DNA of 6,723 nt from an uncultured Bacteroidota bacterium (GCA_903923915.1 CAIXZI010000201.1:1-6723), one strand, 5' to 3'; shown: positions 1 through 5,557, counted from the first letter of the stretch. The notes: a model not told the origin generated them from the sequence alone. Program-made: numbers and translations.

Positions 1-724
1 AATGTAAGCCTTTGCCTGTAATAGATTTTCCAGCTGCGCTTCTGTCTTGTGACAGAATAATTTCTTCAAATTCTGCTAGTGAAATTTTCTTTGTGCCAAC
101 CTCCAACATAGTACCTACCAAACAGCGTACCATGTTTCGCAAAAAGCGATTAGCCTTAACCGTAAAAATTATGTTCTCATTTTCCCGAACCCAATTACAT
201 TCCATTATATCGCAAATATGGTTTGCATGACTGTTATTTACTTTTGTAAAACTGGTAAAATCTTTGGTGCGCTTAATTATTTCTGCAGCCTGATTCATCA
301 AATCAATATCGATATCACCATATATATACGCAGAAAAATCGTTTGTAAAAGGATTTGGAACCTGATGTATATAATATTTATAGGTACGTGCTGTTGCACT
401 AAACCGTGCATTTGCATTATTTTGTACGGGTAAAATATTTATTAGTGCAATATCTTTAGGTACACAATGGTTCATTTTAAAAAGCCATTGTTGTTTGTTG
501 CTGATAATATCTTCTTTGGCCGAATCAAAATGAGCATAATATTGCTTTGCATGCACACCTGTATCCGTTCGTCCGCAACCAATTAAGGTTATTTTTTCAT
601 GAAGTAATAAACTTAACCTTTCTTGCAATATTTGTTGAATGGTTAAAGGTGTGTTAAGCTGAAATTGCCAACCATGATAATTTTTTCCGTTATAAGCAAG
701 ATGTAAAAAATAGCGTGGATGCAA
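1..724 (-). CDS. truA: tRNA pseudouridine synthase A (TruA), 3' end outside window
   Basis: TruA isomerises uridine to pseudouridine at positions 38-40 in the anticodon arm of many tRNAs. Translating the minus strand gives about 241 residues with the family hallmarks in order: an N-terminal YFLHLAYNG...YHGWQ strand (residues 5-20), the catalytic loop GCGRTDTGVHA with the nucleophilic Asp at about residue 54, the ARFSATARTYKYYI segment, the FTSFTK segment, and the C-terminal RFLRNMVRCLVGTMLEVG helix. The family is about 245-265 residues long, so only the last few residues are missing at the left edge. No in-frame ATG lies between the upstream stop (the TAA at 754-756, inside the end of ridA) and the conserved N-terminus. 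TTG at 722-724 is the only ordinary alternative start, giving M-H-P-R-Y-F. It lies 23 nt after the ridA stop, so ridA-truA is probably one transcript. No Shine-Dalgarno motif is visible. Identity is near certain; the exact start is less so. Confidence 0.95.
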   Translation of the reverse strand, partial: MHPRYFLHLAYNGKNYHGWQFQLNTPLTIQQILQERLSLLLHEKITLIGCGRTDTGVHAKQYYAHFDSAKEDIISNKQQWLFKMNHCVPKDIALINILPVQNNANARFSATARTYKYYIHQVPNPFTNDFSAYIYGDIDIDLMNQAAEIIKRTKDFTSFTKVNNSHANHICDIMECNWVRENENIIFTVKANRFLRNMVRCLVGTMLEVGTKKISLAEFEEIILSQDRSAAGKSITGKGLH

Positions 725-747
725 AATAATATTAGTTATAAAACAGA

Positions 748-1128
748 TTAAAACTTAACTGCTTCCAAGCAAATTTCAACGTTAGCATCTTTTGGCAAGC
801 GAGATGCTTCGATAGTAGCGCGTGCAGGAAAATTACTTGTAAAATAAGAGCTATAAGCCTCATTTACCTGAACAAAATTATTCATATCTTTTAAAAAAAT
901 GGTTGTTTTAGCCACGTTTTCAAAGGTCATTCCAGCTTCTTCCAAAATAGCTTTCATGTACTCCATAATTTGACGTGTTTCATCTTTTATATTGCCTTTA
1001 ATTAGTTTATTGGTTTCTAAATCTAAAGCAATTTGACCAGATATATACAGTGTGTTACCCGCTAAAACCCCTTGACTATAAGGCCCAATAGGAGCCGGTG
1101 CTTTTTTTGTATGAATAATTTTTTTCAT
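748..1128 (-). CDS. ridA: RidA family 2-iminobutanoate/2-iminopropanoate deaminase
   Basis: RidA (YjgF/YER057c/UK114 family) is a small cytoplasmic homotrimer. It hydrolyses reactive enamine/imine intermediates released by PLP enzymes such as threonine dehydratase, protecting other PLP enzymes from damage. The 126-residue product has the usual length and all signature elements: IGPYSQ (residues 14-19), YISGQIALD (28-36), and the C-terminal NFPARATIEASRLPKDANVEI block (99-119). The residues of the active deaminase subgroup can be placed as Tyr17, Ser30, Arg103 (in PAR, matching Arg105 of characterised RidA) and Glu118. This points to true RidA rather than the Rid1-7 paralogues that lack the arginine. 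Start is ATG with a canonical MKKIIHT N-terminus. A -7-like element lies 26 nt upstream of the start, and truA follows after 23 nt. The old label 'endoribonuclease L-PSP' is not needed. Confidence 0.96.
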   Translation of the reverse strand: MKKIIHTKKAPAPIGPYSQGVLAGNTLYISGQIALDLETNKLIKGNIKDETRQIMEYMKAILEEAGMTFENVAKTTIFLKDMNNFVQVNEAYSSYFTSNFPARATIEASRLPKDANVEICLEAVKF

Positions 1129-1154
1129 GTGTTGGTTGTTTATTATTGAGGAAC

Positions 1155-1162
1155 CAAATTTA
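1155..1162 (-). promoter_or_regulatory. Putative Bacteroidota -7 promoter element of ridA
   Basis: The minus strand reads TAAATTTG, an exact match to the Bacteroidota -7 consensus TAnnTTTG, ending 26 nt before the ridA ATG. No TTG is visible 17-23 nt further upstream, so the -33 half is missing or degenerate. The assignment rests on motif and position only. Confidence 0.5.
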
Positions 1163-1210
1163 CGATTTTTTTATTGGAAGAAGATATTCTTAAAATGCCT
1201 TTTAAATTGG

Positions 1211-1218
1211 TAAATTTG
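1211..1218 (+). promoter_or_regulatory. Putative Bacteroidota -7 promoter element of the MBL hydrolase unit
   Basis: The plus strand reads TAAATTTG, matching TAnnTTTG, 19 nt before the ATG of the metallo-hydrolase gene. It is the mirror image of the ridA -7 element, giving a back-to-back promoter pair. No clear -33 TTG is present at the expected spacing. The leader between the element and the ATG is A-rich, as usual in this phylum, with no Shine-Dalgarno motif. Confidence 0.5.
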
Positions 1219-1237
1219 CCATCTTAAAAAAAGCAAA

Positions 1238-1882
1238 ATGCTAACTGTTAAATTCTTTACATTTAATCCGGCTCATGAAAACACCTACGTTTTATATGAC
1301 GAAACCCAAGAGTGTGTTATTATTGATGCAGGCTGTTATACCGCGCAAGAGCAAGCCATTTTAAAAGACTTTATATCAGACAAAAAATTAAAGCCGGTAA
1401 TGTTGCTTTGTACACACGCGCATTTTGACCATATTATGGGTAATCGTTTTGTTTTTGATACCTATGGTTTAAAACCAATTTTTCATAAGGCCGATTTAGA
1501 TGTTTTTGCTGCGCAAGAAGGGGTTTGCAAGAGATACGAACTAAATTACGACCCCTCTCCTGCTCCTGAAAAACATATAGAAGATGGCGACGAACTTACT
1601 TTTGGAAATACAACCCTAAAAGTTTTTCATACGCCCGGACATGCACCCGGACATGTGGTTTTTTATAATGCCGAAAATCATTTAGTAATTAATGGTGATG
1701 TATTATTTAAAAATACGATTGGCAGAACAGACATACCTTTAGCAAATCATGATGATTTAGAACGAAGCATTAAAACAAAACTGTATACCCTACCCGATGA
1801 AACTACTGTATATACAGGACATGGACCCGTTACCAATATTGGGTATGAAAAAACACATAATATGTTTGTTAATGCAGATTAG
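1238..1882 (+). CDS. MBL-fold metallo-hydrolase, glyoxalase II-like (YcbL/GloC type)
   Basis: This is a cytoplasmic metallo-beta-lactamase-fold hydrolase of the short glyoxalase II-like branch, which typically hydrolyses S-lactoylglutathione or related thioesters. The 214-residue product carries the whole binuclear metal site: THAHFDH with His60, His62, Asp64 and His65, then TPGHAPGH with His135, then NGD with bridging Asp154, then TGHGP with His195. The GRTD motif (residues 162-165) after the bridging Asp is typical of YcbL-type proteins. The C-terminal helical substrate-binding domain of classical GloB (about 250 residues) is absent, which fits the short type. There is no signal peptide. 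The start is ATG, just before the conserved LTVKFFTFNPAHENTYV strand. The DUF2400 gene begins 16 nt after the stop, so the two are probably co-transcribed. The true thiol cofactor and substrate cannot be read from the sequence, since many Bacteroidota lack glutathione. Confidence 0.92.
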   Translation: MLTVKFFTFNPAHENTYVLYDETQECVIIDAGCYTAQEQAILKDFISDKKLKPVMLLCTHAHFDHIMGNRFVFDTYGLKPIFHKADLDVFAAQEGVCKRYELNYDPSPAPEKHIEDGDELTFGNTTLKVFHTPGHAPGHVVFYNAENHLVINGDVLFKNTIGRTDIPLANHDDLERSIKTKLYTLPDETTVYTGHGPVTNIGYEKTHNMFVNAD

Positions 1883-1898
1883 TCCTTTTTCAAAATAA

Positions 1899-2681
1899 AT
1901 GCAGCAAAAAGATTTAGGTTTACTAAAAGAGTTTTTAGACGAGAAATATTTTTTATACAATCATAAAAAATTCATAGAAACAGATCCTATTTGCATTCCC
2001 CATCAATTTACAAAAAAACAAGACATTGAAATTGCCGCTTTTTTTGCAGCCACTATTGCATGGGGTAACCGACAAAGTATTATAAAAAATGCTACTAAAC
2101 TGATGCAGTTTATGGATTTTGCTCCGCACAACTTTATTACAAATGCTACTGCAAAAGAGATAAAAGTATTTTCAAAATTTGTGCATCGCACATTTAATGG
2201 CGAAGATTGTATATTTTTTATTCAATCGCTTAGAGATATTTACAACAAACATGAGTCCCTCGAAACCCTTTTTAGTAAAGGTATTCAGCCAAAAGATGAA
2301 ACAATAAAAAATGGTATAATAAGTTTTAGAGAAGATTTTTTTTCTATCAAACACCCGGCACGTACACAAAAGCACGTATCTAATCCCCTAAAAAACTCTA
2401 GTTCTAAGCGCCTGTGCATGTTTTTACGCTGGATGGTTAGAAGGGACAGAGCAGGTGTAGATTTTGGTATTTGGAAAAACATAAAATCGTCTCAACTATG
2501 CCTCCCTTTAGACGTTCATACTGGCAATGTAAGTAGAAAATTAGGCTTGCTTAATCGCACCCAAAACGATTGGCAAGCTGTAGAAGAAGTTACTGAATTA
2601 CTAAGAAAGTTAGACAGCAAAGACCCTGTTAAATACGACTTTGCTTTATTTGGACTTGGTGTTTTTGAAGGATTTAGGTAG
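1899..2681 (+). CDS. TIGR02757/DUF2400 family protein, possible HhH-GPD-type DNA glycosylase relative
   Basis: The 260-residue protein matches the DUF2400 (TIGR02757) family from recalled motifs: the AAFFAATIAWGNRQSII helix (residues 47-62), KRLCMFLRWMVRRD (170-183), LPLDVHTGNVSRKLGL (202-217), and the terminal DPVKYDFALFGLGVFE (242-257). The family has no established function that I know of. The segment around residues 163-180 followed by the LPLDVHT motif resembles the hairpin and catalytic loop of HhH-GPD glycosylases, with Lys170 and Asp205 in the places of the Schiff-base lysine and the aspartate of the 'VDTHxxRV' motif. That likeness is inference. There are no membrane segments or signal peptide, so it is probably cytoplasmic. 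Length is normal for the family. It starts with ATG 16 nt after the MBL hydrolase stop. Its stop lies 3 nt from the stop of the convergent lipoprotein gene. Confidence 0.88.
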   Translation: MQQKDLGLLKEFLDEKYFLYNHKKFIETDPICIPHQFTKKQDIEIAAFFAATIAWGNRQSIIKNATKLMQFMDFAPHNFITNATAKEIKVFSKFVHRTFNGEDCIFFIQSLRDIYNKHESLETLFSKGIQPKDETIKNGIISFREDFFSIKHPARTQKHVSNPLKNSSSKRLCMFLRWMVRRDRAGVDFGIWKNIKSSQLCLPLDVHTGNVSRKLGLLNRTQNDWQAVEEVTELLRKLDSKDPVKYDFALFGLGVFEGFR

Positions 2682-2684
2682 AGC

Positions 2685-3167
2685 TTATTTTGGTTCAGCA
2701 GTAAAGGTTTCCCAATCACTTGCTTGATCTCTATTTGCAACCATTATTCCACCTGTACCTTGATCGCCGCAAACCATTTTACCAGCAGATGATTTTAAAT
2801 TGATTTTTCCACCTTCAACATTAATAATTTCAAATTGCTCCCACTCACCAACAGCTGTACGGTTAGCGTAAAGTTTATTTTCAGCACTTCTAACATCAGA
2901 AACAAACTTACCTGCACTGGTTTTAAGTGCAAATTTCCCGTTTCCTTGATCAACTTTTTCAAAAACTTCTGCTTTAGTTGCATCTGATTGATTAGCCGAT
3001 AAAGTAGAATCTGCGCTTATTGCTACATACATATTATTAGATGCCTTTAAAATCATTTTATTGCTATTCGTGTTTTCAGCAGGTGCTCCTTCTTTAGGCT
3101 GCTCTTCTGTTCCACAAGAGATTAAAAATAATAATGAGATTAATACCGCTGCAATTTTAGTTTTCAT
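2685..3167 (-). CDS. Lipoprotein with fascin-like beta-trefoil domain
   Basis: The 160-residue product starts with a lipoprotein signal peptide: MKTK, a hydrophobic stretch, then the lipobox LISC with Cys18 as the lipidated residue. LspA, encoded nearby, would cleave it. Directly after the cysteine comes GTEE, an acidic +3/+4 pair resembling the surface-export signals of Bacteroidota lipoproteins, then a low-complexity linker to about residue 37. The rest forms three similar repeats (about 39-71, 80-114, 123-157), each with an LK(T/S/A)S...V.....L.AN(R/Q)....WE.F pattern, best preserved in repeats 2 and 3. This is the pattern of fascin-like/actin-crosslinking beta-trefoils, which in bacteria often bind carbohydrate or occur with glycoside hydrolases. 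No catalytic site is visible, so binding is the likeliest role. It is convergent with the DUF2400 gene and has its own promoter in the 72-nt gap after the esterase gene. Ligand unknown. Confidence 0.85.
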   Translation of the reverse strand: MKTKIAAVLISLLFLISCGTEEQPKEGAPAENTNSNKMILKASNNMYVAISADSTLSANQSDATKAEVFEKVDQGNGKFALKTSAGKFVSDVRSAENKLYANRTAVGEWEQFEIINVEGGKINLKSSAGKMVCGDQGTGGIMVANRDQASDWETFTAEPK

Positions 3168-3197
3168 AATTGGTCTATTTTAATATTAGTGTTTTAA

Positions 3198-3239
3198 ATT
3201 ATTTGGCAAAAATAGTAGTTGATTTGTATTATTTGGCAA
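3198..3239. repeat. Two 12-bp direct repeats in the lipoprotein promoter
   Basis: ATTATTTGGCAA occurs at 3198-3209 and again, without mismatch, at 3228-3239, a centre-to-centre distance of 30 bp or about three helical turns. The second copy covers the proposed -33 TTG and the first overlaps the proposed -7 element by three bases. Phased copies over a promoter could be regulator-binding sites or simply a local duplication. Confidence 0.7.
3207..3239 (-). promoter_or_regulatory. Putative -33/-7 promoter of the fascin-like lipoprotein
   Basis: On the minus strand a TTG (3237-3239) is followed after 22 nt by TATTTTTG (3207-3214). This matches the Bacteroidota pattern TTG-N17-23-TAnnTTTG and is the only complete two-part promoter seen in the window. 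The leader to the ATG is about 39 nt. The -33 TTG sits immediately after the esterase stop codon, which suggests the lipoprotein can be expressed independently of the esterase. Confidence 0.55.
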
Positions 3240-4694
3240 TTATTCTACAATAATTTTTCTAATGGCAGTTGCTTTTCCTTCTTCTTGTAAGTAAATTAAG
3301 TAAATACCTGGCAAATAATCACTTGTATTTATTTTAGTTTCTTTACTATTTGGCTGTTTACTGTATAAAACCTCACCTAATAAATTAATTATTTTAATTT
3401 CTTGTGGAGTTGTTTGTGATTGAATATTAATTATCCCTTTACCTGGATTTGGGTAAATAAAGATTTGAGACGTGAGATTTGAAATTTGAGAGATTCCTGT
3501 TGTTCCACCCACATTTACAAATAAGTTAAACGGACCAATTTTACATGTTGATGATGTTTCTGTAACGGTTACATTGCCGGATATTGTTCCAAAATTTACA
3601 GTTATTTGATTAGTACCTTGTCCGCTTACAATACTTGCCCCGGCAGGAACAGTCCAGGTGTACGTAGTATTTGAAGTATTGGTAACCGAATAAGTTACAC
3701 TTGTTTGATTAACCGAAACAACCTGCAATCCGTTAATAGAAACAGCATTGTTATTTAAAATATTAAAAAAATTAGCTGCCCAAAACGTAGAAGAAAAATA
3801 AACTTCTAAAGCATACGTACCCGTTTTACCACATTGTTGATAACAACTTCCGGTATCTAAAGCAATGGCATGTCCCATTCCTGTTAGCGTATAGGTTTCA
3901 ACTACTTCATTGCCATTATTATCGTTGTATGTGTTTTTTGTAACATATGGATTACTATTAAAAGAAGTAACCGTTGCATCGGCCGTTTGGTCTGCACCGT
4001 GTATGTTTGTCCATTGTTTCATAATTTCTGTTTCGTTGGTTGGATTAACCACCGGATCTGCACTTCCCTGAAAAACAGCCACTTTAGGATAAGCACCTGT
4101 ATAGGAAGGGTAGCCTGTTTTAACAGAATCTCCCCAAGTTTGAGGCGCAATAGTTGTTGTATAACCATACAAAGCATTTGCGCCTGCTTTATAAGGAGCA
4201 CCTGCCATTATCGCACCGGCTTTAAAAACATCGGGATAACAAGCTAACATTACGTTGGTCATGCAAGCACCGGCACTTAAACCTGTAGCAAATATTTGTG
4301 TAGTATCTATATTATAATGTAATTTCATATAATCTACCATGTGTTTTATAGAGCCAGCCTCGCCTTGGTTACGATTTATATCTCCATTTACAAACCAATT
4401 AAAACATGTGCTTGAGTTGTTAGCCGAGTTTTGTTCAGGATACATTACGTAAAACTTATGCTTGTCGGCCAAAGTATTCCATCCACTTTGAGTAGCAACT
4501 GTTGTAGCATTTTGAGTACAACCGTGCATAACCACTACTAATGGAGCCGAACCACTAATGCCCACAGGTACATAACTATACATATTTAAATTGCCCGGAT
4601 TTGCGCCAAAAGATGAAACTGCCTGCCAACCTGTTTGGGCTTGGTTAGACTGAAGAAAAAAGACAAAAGATATAAGTAATAAGATTTTTTTCAC
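3240..4694 (-). CDS. Secreted PHB-depolymerase/feruloyl-esterase-like enzyme with T9SS sorting domain
   Basis: This 484-residue alpha/beta-hydrolase should be exported and cleave ester bonds in an extracellular polymer. In order: Sec signal peptide (1-20, hydrophobic core then SNQAQ); esterase domain of the PHB depolymerase/LpqC/CE1 type (about 35-310); a PKD-like beta domain (about 320-395, including TYTWTVPAGASIVSGQGTN); and a type A T9SS sorting domain (about 408-484, with IYPNPGKGIINI and the ending LPGIYLIYL...IRKIIVE). The catalytic triad can be placed as Ser140 in GLSAG, Asp213 in SADPVV and His275 in GMGHA, with the oxyanion motif HGC at 57-59. Cysteines at 97, 144, 152, 284 and 288 fit disulfides in a secreted protein. 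The start is GTG; an in-frame TGA lies 18 nt upstream and no ATG intervenes. Substrate (PHB, acetylated or feruloylated xylan, other polyester) cannot be decided. It lies between the lipoprotein gene and a repeat element. Confidence 0.92.
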   Translation of the reverse strand: MKKILLLISFVFFLQSNQAQTGWQAVSSFGANPGNLNMYSYVPVGISGSAPLVVVMHGCTQNATTVATQSGWNTLADKHKFYVMYPEQNSANNSSTCFNWFVNGDINRNQGEAGSIKHMVDYMKLHYNIDTTQIFATGLSAGACMTNVMLACYPDVFKAGAIMAGAPYKAGANALYGYTTTIAPQTWGDSVKTGYPSYTGAYPKVAVFQGSADPVVNPTNETEIMKQWTNIHGADQTADATVTSFNSNPYVTKNTYNDNNGNEVVETYTLTGMGHAIALDTGSCYQQCGKTGTYALEVYFSSTFWAANFFNILNNNAVSINGLQVVSVNQTSVTYSVTNTSNTTYTWTVPAGASIVSGQGTNQITVNFGTISGNVTVTETSSTCKIGPFNLFVNVGGTTGISQISNLTSQIFIYPNPGKGIINIQSQTTPQEIKIINLLGEVLYSKQPNSKETKINTSDYLPGIYLIYLQEEGKATAIRKIIVE

Positions 4695-4710
4695 TTGTAA
4701 TAATTTGTTT

Positions 4711-4718
4711 CAAAATTA
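4711..4718 (-). promoter_or_regulatory. Putative -7 promoter element of the esterase gene
   Basis: The minus strand reads TAATTTTG, matching TAnnTTTG, 16 nt before the GTG start, which gives a short leader. No TTG appears at -33, where the end of the GC-rich repeat element begins. Support is motif plus position only. Confidence 0.4.
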
Positions 4719-4737
4719 TGCTTTTTATCTTGTATTT

Positions 4738-4854
4738 GCGTTAGGGATTTGCTAATCGTTTTTATTTTGAATTGCTTCGCAGAATGCTGAAAAAGCATTT
4801 GTAGCAAGCTGCCGTGCAGCGCGTAAAGCCCGACGCTGTATTCAGCGAAACGCC
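4738..4854. repeat. GC-rich, hairpin-rich intergenic element, probable dispersed Bacteroidota repeat
   Basis: This stretch, most clearly 4771-4854, is much richer in G+C than the surrounding AT-rich intergenic DNA and has no open reading frame. It contains three perfect small hairpins: AATGCT/AGCATT (4783-4788 with 4794-4799), GCTGC/GCAGC (4808-4812 with 4816-4820) and CGCTG/CAGCG (4834-4838 with 4843-4847). The outer ends are GCGTT (4738-4742) and AACGC (4849-4853), a short terminal inverted pair. Read on the minus strand it runs GGCGTTTCGC..., GTCGGGCTTTACGC..., GCTACAAATGC..., and ends at ATCCCTAACGC. To my memory that word order recurs in intergenic dispersed repeats of many Bacteroidota genomes. 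It fills the gap between the lspA stop, 6 nt away, and the esterase promoter. The boundaries are inferred; no transposase is encoded. Confidence 0.6.
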
Positions 4855-4860
4855 AAAAAA

Positions 4861-5529
4861 TTAAGAAATTGTATTGTTTTCTTGTTCTACCGAAGATACT
4901 TGCTCAGCCTGGGTTTCAGCTATTTTATTTTCGGTAAAAAACTTTTTCTGAAACAATAAAATAATAACCACACCGGTTGAAATAGAAAAATCGGCAAAGT
5001 TAAAAATAGGTCTAAAAAACATAAAATCTTCACCACCCCAAATAGGCAGCCAGGTAGGGAAATGACCTTCTACCAACGGAAAGTAGAACATATCTACTAC
5101 GCGGCCATGCAAAAAGCCTGCATAACCTCCTTCGACAGGGAAAAAATGTGCGGGTTCGCCAAAACTTTCGTTAAAAATAATGCCATAAAACATGCTATCT
5201 AAAATATTACCCACGGCACCCGCAAAAATAAATGCAATGGCAGTTATGTAGCCAATATGGTATTGCTTTAGAATAATTTGACGCAGGTAATAAATACCAA
5301 AAATGGCAGCTCCAATTCTAAAAATACTAAGAGCTAATTTACCTAAAAAGCCACCAAACTCAAGCCCAAAGGCCATACCGGGGTTTTCGGTAAAATGAAT
5401 TCTAAACCACGAGAAAAAAACATGTTCTTCGCCTAAAGCAAAATGTGTTTTAATGTAAATTTTAATTAATTGATCGGCCAGTAGAACGCCAATAATAACA
5501 AATAAGGCAATTTTTAAACGTTTGCTCAT
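4861..5529 (-). CDS. lspA: Lipoprotein signal peptidase (signal peptidase II)
   Basis: LspA is the inner-membrane aspartic protease that cleaves the signal peptide of prolipoproteins just before the lipidated cysteine; the lipoprotein at 2685-3167 is a likely substrate. The 222-residue product has the family layout: TM1 (about 6-26, ending in ADQLIK), the periplasmic ENPGMAFG motif (48-55), TM2 and TM3 (about 64-83 and 92-108), the catalytic Asp111 in GNILDS, the HGRVVDMFYFP motif (141-151), catalytic Asp180 in FNFADFSIS, and TM4 (about 181-194). The two aspartates are 69 residues apart, against 27 in the E. coli enzyme, because of an insertion at about 117-170 that is usual in Bacteroidota homologues. 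A polar Glu/Gln-rich cytoplasmic tail follows from about 199. The start is ATG, 42 nt downstream of the tilS stop with its own promoter-like motif, so it may be partly co-transcribed with tilS. Confidence 0.96.
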   Translation of the reverse strand: MSKRLKIALFVIIGVLLADQLIKIYIKTHFALGEEHVFFSWFRIHFTENPGMAFGLEFGGFLGKLALSIFRIGAAIFGIYYLRQIILKQYHIGYITAIAFIFAGAVGNILDSMFYGIIFNESFGEPAHFFPVEGGYAGFLHGRVVDMFYFPLVEGHFPTWLPIWGGEDFMFFRPIFNFADFSISTGVVIILLFQKKFFTENKIAETQAEQVSSVEQENNTIS

Positions 5530-5536
5530 AGTTTTG

Positions 5537-5544
5537 CAAAGATA
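5537..5544 (-). promoter_or_regulatory. Putative -7 promoter element of lspA, nearly leaderless
   Basis: The minus strand reads TATCTTTG followed by CA, a strong match to TAnnTTTG, only 7 nt before the lspA ATG. Transcription from it would start at or within a few bases of the start codon. No -33 TTG is visible at 17-23 nt upstream. Co-transcription with tilS is the alternative. Confidence 0.45.
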
Positions 5545-5557
5545 CCTATTTTAGGTA
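5543..5557. repeat. Palindrome in the tilS-lspA gap
   Basis: TACCTA at 5543-5548 and TAGGTA at 5552-5557 form a perfect inverted repeat around a 3-nt centre. It overlaps the first two bases of the proposed lspA -7 element and reaches upstream of it, a position compatible with an operator. It also lies 14 nt beyond the tilS stop, but its stem is short and AT-rich and is not followed by a clean T-run, so terminator function is doubtful. Confidence 0.45.

Noticed and set aside
12..433. Plus-strand open frames of 72 and 71 codons
   Set aside because: They lie antisense to truA, whose conserved protein motifs explain the sequence; the translations have no recognisable domain.
2003..2482. Minus-strand open frames inside the DUF2400 gene
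   Set aside because: Shadows of a well-conserved coding frame on the other strand; Cys/Phe/Ile-rich translations typical of antisense reading in AT-rich DNA.
2795..2983. 62-codon minus-strand frame within the lipoprotein gene
   Set aside because: An alternative frame of the same strand, fully inside the fascin-like coding sequence; no motif of its own.
3987..4247. Plus-strand 86-codon frame and the minus-strand 60-codon frame at 4019-4201
   Set aside because: Both lie within the esterase domain, whose catalytic residues fix the true frame.
4830..4860. Hairpin CGCTG/CAGCG with a run of six T as a rho-independent terminator of lspA
   Set aside because: Reading in the lspA direction the T-run comes before the hairpin, not after it, and the stem is only 5 bp. 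The structure is better explained as part of the repeat element.
4771..4860. CRISPR-like array or tRNA gene in the GC-rich spacer
   Set aside because: No direct repeats with regular spacers, and no cloverleaf with T-loop (GTTCRA) or CCA end can be folded by eye.
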